Part shown: positions 37,828-50,235 of the stretch, in pieces
How the letters are laid out: every line of letters begins with the position of its first letter
Numbering within the stretch: position 1 is the stretch's first letter
Assembly (NCBI GenBank): GCA_902806575.1
Contig: CADCXD010000005.1
Coordinates: 124,001-188,000, forward strand
DNA length: 64,000 nt
Direction of reading: 5' to 3'
Source: Jackrogersella multiformis
Taxonomy: Eukaryota; Ascomycota; Sordariomycetes; Xylariales; Hypoxylaceae
Made by a program: the position numbers and the translations under genes
Notes under the pieces: model-generated
Databases searched by the model: none
What the model saw: the letters and a program-made list of their open reading frames with translations, nothing else
What the model was told of the DNA's origin: nothing

Positions 37828-40800
37828 TTATTTTTATTAAAAAAATATAATATTTTTATCGTTTTAATATTTTATTTTTATTAAAAAATTATTATTTATT
37901 TATTTTATTAAAAAAAAAATTTAAAAATTTTTTTATTATAATTTTATTTAAATATAAAAGTTTATAATTAAATATATTTATAAATAAAGTTAATTTTAAA
38001 TAATTAATAAAAATTATAAAATAAATTTTATAATGTTTAAAAAATTTAATTTATACGTTAATTAATTTACGTAACGTTTTATAATAAATAATTTAATAAA
38101 TTATTATTTTAATTTACGATTAAAAATTAATATTATCGATATATTATAATTTTTATATAATTATAATATAACTTTATTATTTTTACGAAAAAATATAAAT
38201 TTATATTAAATATTATAATATTTTTTAATAATTATTAATACGATTATAATCGTATTATAATTTTCAATTTTTAATAAAATTAACGATAAAATTAAATGTA
38301 AAATTATAAATAACTTTTAACGGGTTTTTATTTATTATTAATATTAAAGTAATTATTAATTTATATTATAATTTTAATAATACGTTATTTTATTTTATTA
38401 ATAATTTAATAATAATAAACCGAAATAAAAAATATAAAAATAAATTAAACGAAGTTAAATTTATAAAAAATTATTTTATAAAAATAATTAACTTATAATA
38501 AATAATTACGTGACCTTTTTATATAAAAATTTAATCTTTTAATTAACTTTTTTTAATTTTAATCGATCGATAATTTATAATCGTTTTTAATACTTAATTT
38601 TATATTAATTATATTACTTTTTTATTAATCGTTATTAATTCGTATTTTTCGAATTAAAAAAAACGTAACCCTTTAAATTTCATAAAAACTTAAGTAATTA
38701 TTTTTACCTTTTAAAAGCTTCTCGCTTTAATTTAATAATATATTATTATATATAAAAACTTAATTTTTATTAACGTTTAAATATATTATTAAAAATTTAA
38801 TAATTATTTAAAATTTTTATCCTCGATAATTATTTTTAAAACGTTTTAAAAAAATAATAATTATTTATTATAAATAATATCCGTTTATTATATTAACATT
38901 TAATTATAATATCTTAAAATTAAGTTTAATAATTTTAAAATATTATTAATATAAACCGTAATTATATTATATTTATATTTTAATATCGGGAAATTTAATA
39001 TAATATTTAAAGTGATAATATAAAATAAAATAAATTAAATTAAAATCGATTATATTAATTTATACGGTTTATAAGTTTTTTTTATTAATAACGAAATAAA
39101 TAAAATAATCTTTTATTTTATTAAAATTTATATAAAATTTACCGTATATTAATTTAAATATTTCAATATTATAATTTCGTAAAATATATAATTTATTATA
39201 TAATTTTAATTTTAAGTTTATAAAATATCTTTTTTATATTTTTCTTTTAAAATTAAAATAAATTTAAATAAATATAACTTTTTTAATTATTAATAAAGTT
39301 AATAAATCGTTATTTATTTTTATTATTTAAAAATTTATTTAAGTTTATTCATTATTCATTATTTTATTTATTATAATTAATTAATTATTATATTCGTTAT
39401 AAATAATTATTTTTTATTATTTAATTAAAATAATATAATTAAAATCGTATATAACTTTTTAAGTTTATGAAAAATAATAAAATTAAATTTATTAATATAT
39501 TTTATAATTTATATTAAACGAAAGTTTTTATTATTAAAAGTTATAAAATTAATAATATTTAAATATTAAGTTATGTTTAAAATTACTTTATAATTAATAA
39601 ATATATGAATATTAATTTAAATAATATTTATTAATTTTTTAATTTTTTAAAAAATTTAAATAAAATTAAAAACTTTTATTTTTATTAATTAATATTTCTT
39701 TTTAATTAACGATAATATATAAAAAAGGAAAGTAATCGGTTATATTATTATATTAAATATAAAAATAAAAAGTTTATTATTTTTAATTAATTAAGGTAAA
39801 ACTTTTTATATAATATAATAAATAAAAACTTTAATTTTATATTTAAAAATATTAAAATTTAAATAAAAAAAACGGTTAAAATTATAAAAGTAAAATATAA
39901 TATATTTAATTAATATATTTTTAAAGCTTTTAAAGGTTAATTTTTTACTTTTCATTAATATATTAATAAAAATATTTATTATTTACTTTTTTTAACTTTA
40001 TTTTTCGGTTCTTTTTTACACGTTACTTTTTAATAATAAGGTTTTTTATTATTTTAATAAAACGATTATTTTTACGTATTTAAAGATATTATTTTATATA
40101 TAATTTTTAAAGTTATTTAATATATCGTAAATATTATTATAATAATAATTTACGTAATTTATATTATTTAATAAAATATTCATTTACCGTTATATATATA
40201 TATTATTATTTTTATAATTTATTATAAAATATTTAAATATATATTAATTATTTATTATTATTATAATTATTAATTATTTTATAATTTTATAAAATATTAA
40301 TTATTTAAATTTATCCGATTAAAATTCCTTATATTTATAATTATTTATCTTTTAAATTTATTTAAGTTAAAAATAACTTTTTAAATAATAATAAAAATTA
40401 AAAAATTAAAACATTATTTTGATAAATACGATTTTATAATATTAAATTATTTATTATTATTATTAACATTATATAAATAATATTTCTTTAAAATTATATT
40501 TTCTTAATTAAACTTAAGTAAAAATTAAAGTAATTATTTATTTAAAATTATAATATATCCTTTATTTTTAAAAACATTTTTAAACTTAAATAATATAACT
40601 AATAAACGTTTAAAAATATTAAAAATATTAAGGTTATCGTAAACGGTAACGTTAATAACATATTTTTAAAACGTGGTAATATTTAAAACGATAAAATTAA
40701 AAACCGACCCGAATAATCGATTATTAAAATTTATATTATTTTTATAAAAAAGTTTTCATAAAATTAACTTTATAACTTTATTATTTATTACGTAATATTT

Positions 40801-43800
40801 ATATATACTTTATTTTATTAACATTAAATAACTTATTAATATATTTCCTTTTAAAATAATATCTTTATTTATATTATTCGTAAATATCGTAAAATAAGTA
40901 ATAAAATTAAAACATAATTTAAATAAAGAATTTTATTTAAAAACTATATTATAAATTATATTAATATATTAAATTAATTATTTAAAAATCGTTATATTTT
41001 TAATTATTAATATATAAACCTTATCTTACGTTTAAAAGTTTAAGGAAATAAATAATAAAATTATAATTTTATATAATTAAATAATTACTATTTTTTATAA
41101 AAGAAAATATTAATTTATTTAATGTTAAATATATTTATTTTTAATAATATATATATAAATAAACTTTATATAAATATAACTTTTTAAGAAAAATAATTAC
41201 GATATATTTATTATTTTAAAAACCTTTAAAATAAAAATAAATAATTACGTAATTTAATATTATAATTCTTTATTTTATAATTCTATAAATAAATATTAAC
41301 GTTACTCGTTTACGTATTTTTACTTTTAAGTAATATTTTTATAATTAATTTTTATTAATTAAAGTTTTTATATAACTTATATTATTATATAAATTTCTTT
41401 CATATTTTATTATTAAGTTTATTATAAAGAAAAATTTAAAGTAAATTTTTAATTTATATATAAATTTAATGTCGATATTAAAACTTAAATTTACATTAAA
41501 CGAAATAATAAAAAAATAAAATCGATTAATTATTTTTAAATAAAGAAAATTTTATAATTAATTAATAATTAATTATAATTTAAAGTAAATAATAAAAAAT
41601 ATTTTTATTTTATTATTTACGTAATATAATTTTATTAAAATAAGGTTTATTATTATAATTATATTAATATATTTTATAATGTTATATTTAACGAGTAATA
41701 TTTATTTAAATTAATATTTAAATTAATATTAATTTAACGTTAATTAATTTTTTATTAAAATAAGTTAATAATTATAATAAATATTATTAGGTTAATAATT
41801 AAATAAAAAATTAATATATTAATTTTATAAATATTAAAACTTTTTATTTCGGCTTAAAAACTTTAAATTATAATAATTATCCTAAAATTTATAACGTTTA
41901 AAAAATTATTAATTATTTATAAAAAATTAAAATTAATATAAATACGTTATTAAATTAAATAAAATTAAGTGTTAACGGTTAAATTAAAAGGTATAATATA
42001 TATATTAAATTAATATTAAATTTTATAATATTAAATTTTATATTAATATAATTATTTTATAAATACCATTTATTATAGTTTAAATTAAGTTTTAAATTTC
42101 GTTTATTACTTTAATTCGTAAATATATTAATTTATTATAACGGGATTTTATTAATATTATACATTTTATTTACGTATAATTATCGTTAACTTTATTAAAA
42201 ATTATAATATTTATTTTTATTATTATTATTATATTATTATTAATAATTTAATATTTAAAGTATAGGTTAATTTTAAGGATATATTTATAAATATAAAAAA
42301 CGTAACGTTTATAATAATTTTTAATTACGATTATAACTATTATATTATTTTTAATTTTAAAGCTTACTTTTATTATAATTATAATTATAATTATATAAAT
42401 ATTTTTATTCGTTTAATTATTTATTATAAAATTAAAAGTAAAACTTATTATAATATATTAATGTTAATGTTAATATAAAAATCGATATCGCCGGAATTAA
42501 TAATATATTAATATAATTTTTTAAAATATTTTTATAATTATTAAAAGCGTTTAAAAAGGTTATTAATATTATATTATCCATTAATTTTAAGATTTAAACT
42601 TATATTTTAAAATTTAACACGTTAAATATATATATTAATTAATTTTTTAATAATAAATTTTATATTTTTATATTTTTAATAACGTTTTAAACGAATAAAT
42701 AAATATCTTTATTATTACGTAAATTTTAAAACGTAAAAGATTTAAATTTTAAATCTTTTAAAGCTTTATTATCTTTCTTTTTAAATTTATAAATAAGTTA
42801 TTTATAAATAGCTTTTAATAAATTCGTAATAAACTTTAATTTCTTTTTAATTATATATTTTTTTATTAATTAAGTTTAAGTAATATTTTAAAAATATATT
42901 TATTAAATTACTTTAATATAAACTTTTTTTTAAATAAAGGTAAAATTATATAAATTTTTATATTTTAAGTTAAAATATTTAATTTATTTTATAATTAAAT
43001 TATTAAAGTTAATAACCTTTTAAATAATAATAATTAATTATTAAATTTATATTATTTATATTATATTATTTTAAATAAAAAGTTATATTATTAATAAATT
43101 ATTAATCTTAATAAAACGTTAAAAATAAAAGTTATAATTAAAATAAATATTATATTATAAATATTATAAATATAAAATTAAATAAATTATTATTTAAATT
43201 AATATTATATATTATATTATTATTATTATAAAGCTTTAATTAATTATAAATTAATATATAATTAAGTTTAATTAATTTAAAGATAATAAATAATAAAACA
43301 TATAAATTATTAATTAATAAAATTATATATAAATTAATAATATTTTTAATAATAATAAAAAACGATATTATAAAATGTTATAATAATAAAACAAATTTTA
43401 AATATAAAATAATTATTTCAAATAAAAAATTATTTATTAACGTTCTTAATAATAATTATAATACGTTTTTTATTTTTAAAAATAAATAATTAAATTCTCG
43501 TTTTAAATGGTTATTTAATAAAAATTATTCGTAAAATAATAAGGAATTAATTAAAAAAGATAATAATTAAATTTAAATAATTTATTAAAAAGTTTTTAAA
43601 TTATTATTATTTTATTTATAAAATAAAATAAAATAAATATATTTAACGTTAAAATTAAAAAGGTTTAAATATATAAAACGAAATAAAATAAAAATTAATA
43701 ATTATATTTATAACGATAATATAAAAAATTATTAAAATTATTAAATAAAGTAATTAATTAAACGTTTTAAACGTTATGTTATTTAATTTAATATAAAGTT

Positions 43801-44280
43801 ATTTTAAAAAATAATTATTATAAAAAACTTTAAGTTATTTTTTTTCTTTAATTTTAAAATCCTTTTTAAGCTTTATAATCGGTTAATGCTCGAACCTTTA
43901 TCGTAAAACTTTCGTAACGCTTTTATTATTTTTTTATAAATAAATAAAATAAACCGTATTATTTACGGTAAACGTAAACTTTTTTATAAAAAACGTATTA
44001 TTATTTTAATTATTTAATTAAATAAATAATATTAAATAAATAATTTATATATAAAAATAATTTATTAATTATTACGTTAATAAAAATTAATATAAAATAA
44101 ATTAATTACGTGAATTTAATATTAATAAATAAAATAAAATTAATTATTACGTAATATATAATATATTTATTTTAAATATTATATAAATTAATTAAAAAAA
44201 ATTTAATAAAAAATAATATAATTTTAATAATAAAAGATTTTTTTTAACGTAATAAAATAATAAAATTATTAATATTATAT

Positions 44281-44415
44281 AATTAATTATATTATATATT
44301 AATCTTTAATTATTATTATATTTTTAAAGTTTTATTATAAATTATTAATATATATAATATATAAATATATAAAAAATAAAACTTAATAATTTTAATTATA
44401 TATAATTATATAATA
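44281..44415 (+). repeat. Right copy of 135-bp direct repeat
   Basis: Same orientation and same length as 37693-37827, with 6588 bp between the two starts. This copy is more fully converted to A+T. The A+T block continues for about 575 bp beyond it, so it is not the outer edge. Confidence 0.85.
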
Positions 44416-44520
44416 AAACGTTTTTTAAATTATATAATTAAAAAATCACGATAATTTTAACCTTAAAAAACTTTAAATATTTATTTAATTTAATTTATTA
44501 TAACGATAATTAATGTTTTT

Positions 44521-44966
44521 AAGAAACGGTTTTTTTAAAGTTAATAACCGTTTTTATTATTTAATAACTTTTTTTATTATTAAAATTATTTTTATTATTT
44601 AAAAAACTTTTTTTATTTTATAAAAATAAATTTTTTTTTAAATAAATAATTATTTTTATATATTAAAAATTATATAATTTTAAAAATTTTATATATATAT
44701 TAATAAAATAATATATACGTGTTTTATTTATATATTTACGTAATAATAAACACGAATTAATTAATTTAATTATTAATTTATTTATAAAAAATAATTTAAT
44801 TAATTAATTATTTTAATATATTTAAATTTAATAAATTTAAATTATAAAAATTATAATTATAATAAAAACGATAATTAAAATAAAAAAAATAATTAAAAAA
44901 AAACGATAATTAAAAAAAGAACGGTAGTTAAAGTAAAAATAATAAATATATAATTAAACCGTTCTT
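44521..44966. repeat. Possible inverted-repeat element at the right end of the A+T block
   Basis: AAGAAACGGTTT at 44521-44532 is mirrored by AAACCGTTCTT at 44956-44966. Just inside each end lie degenerate 19-20-bp tandem units, of (A)ACCGTTTTTATTATTTAA type on the left and their reverse complement on the right. This could be a small inverted-repeat (MITE-like) element hit by RIP. In sequence this A+T-rich, chance similarity is a real concern. Confidence 0.35.
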
Positions 44967-44990
44967 AAAATAAAGTGCGTTTTACGTTCG

Positions 44991-45892
44991 AGAACCGTTC
45001 CCCGCAACCACCTATTCCCGTTGTGGTACCTAGTACCTATAGGAACATGGCCTGTGCTTGCTTTTAGCTTGTTAAATCTAGGTTCAGGTAGGTACAGTTT
45101 AGGTGCTTACGGTTCTTATGGGTACCTAAGTACTGATCTATACCTACCAGTTATAGCCTCATTTGTATTTGTTACCACTTACCTAAGAAAAACATACAAT
45201 GTGGTAGCTAACCTCTCTACGGGTCTACGTCATATTTTCTTAGCTGGAGCTCATGTTCTTCTACATCTATTTCTAGCAAATCGCCAAGATCGTATATGAA
45301 GTCAACATTTTGTTAAAGAGCAAATCATCCGGCCTTGTACAAACGAATTCGTGTCACGCCCTCTCAAGGATCTTTTCTTTATCCTCCGTAATAGGGTGAC
45401 ACGGCTTCTTGCCTCGGGTCTATCGTGTCGTAAGTTGGGAGTCGGTCGAGATCACCAGCATAGAAAGTTGAGTTCGGATATCTCCTAGTAGGTATGTCCA
45501 ACATACTCGTTACCATAAATATACACCAATATACCAATATACCAATACATCAACGGTAGCAACACCCCCTAGGTATATACAGCCTTCAGCCTATCTACAG
45601 CCTACATACAGCCTTACCCAAGCTATTTCAAACATTTGGTCTACCTACCTGATAATCTGCAATCACTTCCAAGGTTGTCTTGAGTAGTTTGCTACCTGCC
45701 TACCTACAATCCATGTTTGGGATGTGACCCCGCTTCGTGTGTTGTTCTTTGGTCAATATCATATATAAATTTCCGATTTGTGATTAGTAATATGCCACAC
45801 ATCTGGCAGGCTGTTCTCAAATATTCACCTTTCTTTATTACCTCATATCGGAATAATAAACCCTGTCTATACATCTTGTTCTCTTGCTCACA
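44991..45892. other. Upstream region of ric8
   Basis: Composition returns to normal at about 44990. The stretch contains a nested hairpin at 45350-45403 and an A+T-rich leader. The open frames 45021-45299 and 45717-45986 show no domain; the latter overlaps the ric8 start in another frame. Confidence 0.6.
45350..45403. other. Nested hairpin-forming sequence
   Basis: The outer arms CGTGTCACGCCCT (45350-45362) and AGGGTGACACG (45393-45403) pair with one bulged G. An inner stem AGGAT (45367) / ATCCT (45381) closes a pyrimidine loop. It lies about 490 bp upstream of the ric8 start. The role is unknown. Confidence 0.5.
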
Positions 45893-47652
45893 ATGGCTCA
45901 GCAGTCTTCCCGAGCCCGGCCAGGGGCATTCTGGCGAATATTTTCATCACGTCGCAAACGGCTGGCTGGTTCGGAGGAATCTCTGATACGTCCTGAGATG
46001 GCCCAACCCCCTCAACAGGCTGCCGCCGTTGCAGCTGCGGCACTCACGGGACCTGGTTAGTGGCGGGAGCTCACAGAGAGATAGCCCGATGCTTATTTGT
46101 TATATAGAAAAATTAGCCGCCGTCACGAGCCTGATGGAAAAGTTAGCTGAAGATTTGACCTCTATCAGTTTGCTTCCTCACCGTGAGTTAGTTGCTATTC
46201 TGACACTAATTGGCTCGTCCTAACTTGTTATGACCTAAGAACGTGACTCGGCCTTGGAAGAGCTTAAGATATACAGCAGGGATCCTCGAGATTCCGATGC
46301 CCTATTCACCAAGAAGGCAAGTCGAGAAGAACCATGTAATATACAAGAGCTAGAGAAGCTTACAGTTTTCAGGGCATCGAGACGCTCACTCGACACGCAT
46401 TCAATAGCCCATCCAGCACTACGTCCAGAAATGCTTTACGAATCCTTTGCAATGTCTTACTTCTGAAGCAGGAGACTCGGCAGATGTTTGTCGACCTTGG
46501 CTACGAAGCCAAGGTATGCGATAAGCTGAAGAGTGATAACCGTGACGACGAGTTCTTGATCTCTAGGATAATCTTTCTGACGACATATGGCACAAACACC
46601 AACTTGGTAGAGCTTATAGACAAGCACCATCTGGCAGATACAATCAACAAGAATCTCGAGCGGCATGCAAAATACCGGTCTTCAACAAGCTCGGCAACAG
46701 ATCCTATGGAAGACACAGCGCTTGGGCAAATACTACAACTCCTTTTCAACATCACCCATCACTGTAGCACTCGAATCTCTTCGTTTACCCCGGCTATACC
46801 CCATATTGTTACTGTATTATGCAAAGGGTCATTCCAAACCCAGAAACCGTTGGATCCCCCGATTAACTCATTAGTAAACGCACTTCTCAACTTAAAAATT
46901 GGCGCCAAGGACATACAAAGCTCTCTTTATCCTCAGAATGATCCTAACATGCTAGTAAACTGTCTGGTCGACTTGCTAACCCGCTCAACCACGACGTACA
47001 AAGGTGAGGAGCTGGATGCCTCGATCACACCTCTAGTCAGCGTAATCTCTGCAATTCACGAACACGCGCCAGCAGATGTGAAAACCTGCATACGCTCGAG
47101 GCTTTTGCCAACAGAAGCCGATAGGTCCCAGGTGCTTGGCCGAACTGACTCGTTGCCATCATGGCTTCTAAAGAATTCGACAAACCCTGTAGCACCTCAA
47201 CTACGTGAGACAATATCTAACCTGTTCTTCAACATGTCTGATAAAGACGCGTCGACATTTGTGGAAAACGTGGGATATGGCTTTGCGTCAGGTTTTTTGT
47301 TTAACAGAAACCTACCGATCCCCCAGAACGCGTCTGAGGCGTTTAGCACCGCTCGAGGTGGTTCCAACAGACCAGTCAATCCGATTACGGGCCAGTTTCT
47401 AGATGCCGAGAGACAGCCTGAGGGCCCCGAGATGACAGAAGAGGAGAGGGAAAGAGAGGCAGAAAGGCTTTTCGTCTTATTTGAAAGGTAAGAATAGCTG
47501 TCCACCTTTTAACACGTATGTATGAACACCCCTAATTTATTGGCAGGCTGAGAGCGAACGGGATCATATCAGCTGAGAATCCAGTACGGACAGCCGTTCA
47601 GGAGGGTCGGTTTGAAGAGTTACCCGACGACTACGAAGAAGATTTGGATTGA
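45893..47652 (+). CDS. ric8: Ric8 (synembryn), guanine-nucleotide exchange factor for G-alpha
   Basis: Five exons, 45893-46055, 46108-46182, 46240-46316, 46373-47487 and 47547-47652, give 511 residues. The body matches fungal Ric8: KLAAVTSLMEKL, ALEELKIYSRDPRDSD, GIETLTRHAF, NALRILCNVLLLKQETRQMF and the C-terminal ENPVRTAVQEGRFEELPDDYEEDLD, which carries the conserved acidic end. The fold is armadillo-like helical repeats. Family knowledge: Ric8 is a cytosolic exchange factor and chaperone for G-alpha subunits and supports growth and conidiation in Neurospora. The third intron (46317-46372) appears to be GC-AG (AAG|GCAAGT...TTTCAG); no GT donor keeps the frame. The first ATG (45893) adds 35 basic residues before a second in-frame ATG at 45998, which would give a more typical Ric8 N-terminus; either could be used. 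Confidence 0.93.
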
Positions 47653-48787
47653 GCTAGGCACAAGGAAACCCCTTAGAACTGGGAAAGGATCCGTGTAGTT
47701 CAGAATAATTACCAGTGAGGTGGACTGGTGCAAGTGTATCATCCCAAAGTTAATAATGGAAGTATCGTATCATACGAACTGCATATTGCCTAGCACGAAG
47801 GGCCTATCTTGGTAGTATCTTTACAATTAAGGGAGGTATGATGGCAGGTCAGTGTTTGTTAAATGCCCAGGTGGATAAATAATAGTAACTGGGACGACTG
47901 CTTTATCACAATAAGTATCTATTTATATATGGAAAGTACCTAGTACCTATGTGATAATCACACTTTCTTCGTGATTCTAGCTGACCGTTTGCTTCCTTGC
48001 TTGATTTATTGGTACAAACCTTGATGAGATGCTTTCAATAATATAAATATCTGGACTAAAATAGGCCTAGTGCTCTCAAGATATACTGGTATCAAGAAAA
48101 GAAGTACAGATTTGTACGATTTAAATCACAGAGATGATATATATACCTAGGTACCTTTAATGACAACAAGGTAAATCAACATAAACCTCGATCTGAAATA
48201 AATAATATTTATCTCGTGGCGGACTTTCTAATCACAGGACCCTCGATTCTAGCCATACCTTTCCCCTTTGGGTGTATACCATAGGTACTTGCTCCTTTTT
48301 TATCGGTCGTGCCTTCCCCTTTTTTTGTGATTCAGCGACAACAAGTCTGTAAATACGGAAAATCGATAACTCTAATAAAAAAAATCAACACCCCCCAAAA
48401 ATCACAACAGCTACCAAGGTAAACAGTGATTCTACATGCTGATTTCGTGGCCCAACGCGTACCATAAATCATTTCGTCACTCACCACCTCCCATCGAAAA
48501 CATTTCTTCCTCCTACCAACCTTTTCACATACTTGAGAACTCATCACTCCGTCAAGCATTTCTCAAGAAATCTTCTTAACTCTTTGACGACTTCAAGAAA
48601 ATGCCATCGTGATACATATGTATGTATCGATAACTGCAAGTAAGTCCCCCTTACCATCTCGAGTCACGTCGTGCATGCAATGTTTACGTCCATACCTCAA
48701 CCCATCCCAAGTACATACACCCACAAACCCTTTCTTTGATCATCGCCATCGTAGTAGTTGACCATAAATTTTATCGTGATAGGCACT
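47653..48787. other. Intergenic, ric8 to repeat-protein gene
   Basis: No gene is supported. One TACCTAGGTA lies at 48144. A GTAAGT near 48640 and a GATAG just before the next ATG could bound a 5'-UTR intron of the next gene, but this is untested. Confidence 0.6.
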
Positions 48788-50235
48788 ATGTCGTCATCTC
48801 AAAACAACCCTGGAGGCAACCGTGGAGGACTTGCCAGTCCTCGCCTGTCCCCTCCAGCTCATCCTGGAGGCACGCACCAGGGGCATAGCCATGCCGCCAT
48901 GCAAGTTACCACCAACCAAGGGCAGGCCCATCCTCATCATGTTATGGCGACTAACCCCAGCGGTATGTACGGAGGACATCACAATCCTGATGTGGCTCGC
49001 GACCCTGTAAGCATGCCCCAAGCTGGAGCATATAACAGTCAAGCTATGACAAGTAACCAAGGCAACGCATACTATGCCCCAAGTCATCGTCATCTTGCCA
49101 GTAGCTCTGTCCCCATGTACCAAGGTCCTGCTGGTCCTGCTGGTCCTGTTATGGCAACTAACCCTAACAACGGGTATCAAAGAAACCAACCCGATCGCTC
49201 TATGTCGAGCAACCATGGCAGCATTCCCCCAGCTGGACAATATACCAGTCAATCCATGACGAGCAACCCTAGCAACATACCACCAGCTGGACAGTATACC
49301 AGTCAACCTATGCCAAGCAACCCTGGCAATATGCCACCAGCTGGACAATATACCAGTCAACCCATGACAAACAACCCTGGCAATATGCCCTCGGCTGGAC
49401 AATATACCAATCAACCTATGCCGAGCAACCGCAGCAACTTCTACCAAGGACCTGCCAATCCTTCGATGGCTGGTAACATGCCCCAAGCTGGAGGATATAC
49501 CAGTCAACCTATGGCTAGCAACCAATGGAACACATTTCCTGCTATGCCACCAGTCGGCATGAGCATCCGTGCACGTCCAATCAGGGATTCTAGCTACGAT
49601 CAGTCTGAAAGCTCTGAAAGCTCTGGAAGCTCTGATAGCCCGCCTCGCCCTTTGAGAGGCCCGTTCCAGTCAAGAGCGAGCCGTATCTTGAACCTAACGA
49701 CTCGTCGACGCGGAACTATGGCTGCCTCTGGTTCTACACGTGCCGGTCCCAGCAACTCGGGTCCCAGCACTTCAGGTCCCAGTACCATGGGTCCCGGTAC
49801 CACGGGTCCTAGTACCTCAGTTCCTAGCATCTCGGGTCGTGGCATCTTCGGTCCCATCATCTCGGGAGGTCCCAGCACTACAGGCCCCAGCACTTCGATT
49901 CTTAGCATTTCTCGTCGTGCTCGCACTCGAGCTCGCAGACCCACGCGACGTAACCCCGAGGCTAGCACGGTCAATCATGAAGTTGGTCCAGCTACCGCAG
50001 AGCACATTCTCCAGACGAGAGATGGGAATTATGTTGCCGTGCGAAGATCCATGCGACATGCTGCTGCGTCGGCGACGGCTCGAATCACCCAGCAATACGT
50101 AAGTAATATTTTCTTCTAACCCTAGGTACACGCAAATGCTAATACCTTCGTCAGTTGTCAGGCACGCGAACCCCAGGAACTCGCTCGTCGCGTCGAATCC
50201 AGGAAAAGAAAGCTAACCCCGACAACAAGAAATAG
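48788..50235 (+). CDS. Low-complexity protein with 18-residue tandem repeats; function unknown
   Basis: Two exons, 48788-50098 and 50155-50235, give 463 residues. The donor is GTAAGT and the acceptor GTCAG is preceded by a GCTAAT branch site. Without splicing the frame ends six codons past the donor; the spliced C-terminus (LSGTRTPGTRSSRRIQEKK) is basic and better. I do not recognise a family. The N-terminal half is Gln/Asn/Pro/Gly/His-rich. At about residues 150-225 it holds tandem 18-residue units of the form PPAGQYTSQPMPSNPGNM. The middle has a Ser run followed by an Arg-rich patch. The C-terminal part has five-residue GPSTS-type repeats (about 318-365) and an Arg-rich tail. No signal peptide or membrane segment is seen. 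Such repeats are typical of disordered, possibly condensate-forming or nucleic-acid-binding proteins; that is inference only. Confidence 0.75.

Larger units (their letters stand above)
37690..44990. mobile_element. RIP-mutated transposon remnant(s), about 7.3 kb of extreme A+T
   Basis: Composition changes abruptly at both edges, to sequence that is nearly all A and T. The few remaining C and G bases sit mostly in CG, CT/AG or CC/GG contexts; CA and TG dinucleotides are rare. That is the footprint of repeat-induced point mutation, which converts CpA to TpA on both strands of repeated DNA and usually leaves methylated heterochromatin. Stops occur in every frame, so no protein can be read. A 135-bp direct repeat marks the left edge (37693) and lies near the right end (44281), as expected for terminal repeats of a retroelement about 6.7 kb long. 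A further 575 bp of A+T sequence follows, perhaps a second element. The original element class cannot be told. Confidence 0.85.

Noticed and set aside
37690..44990. A+T block as a nuclear insertion of mitochondrial DNA or a centromere
   Set aside because: No mitochondrial gene or rRNA is recognisable. The context-specific loss of CA/TG and the direct repeats point to RIP-mutated transposons, and the block is small for a centromere.
48794..49525. 243-codon minus-strand frame
   Set aside because: Antisense to the tandem-repeat protein. Its own repeats are only the reverse complement of the plus-strand repeats.
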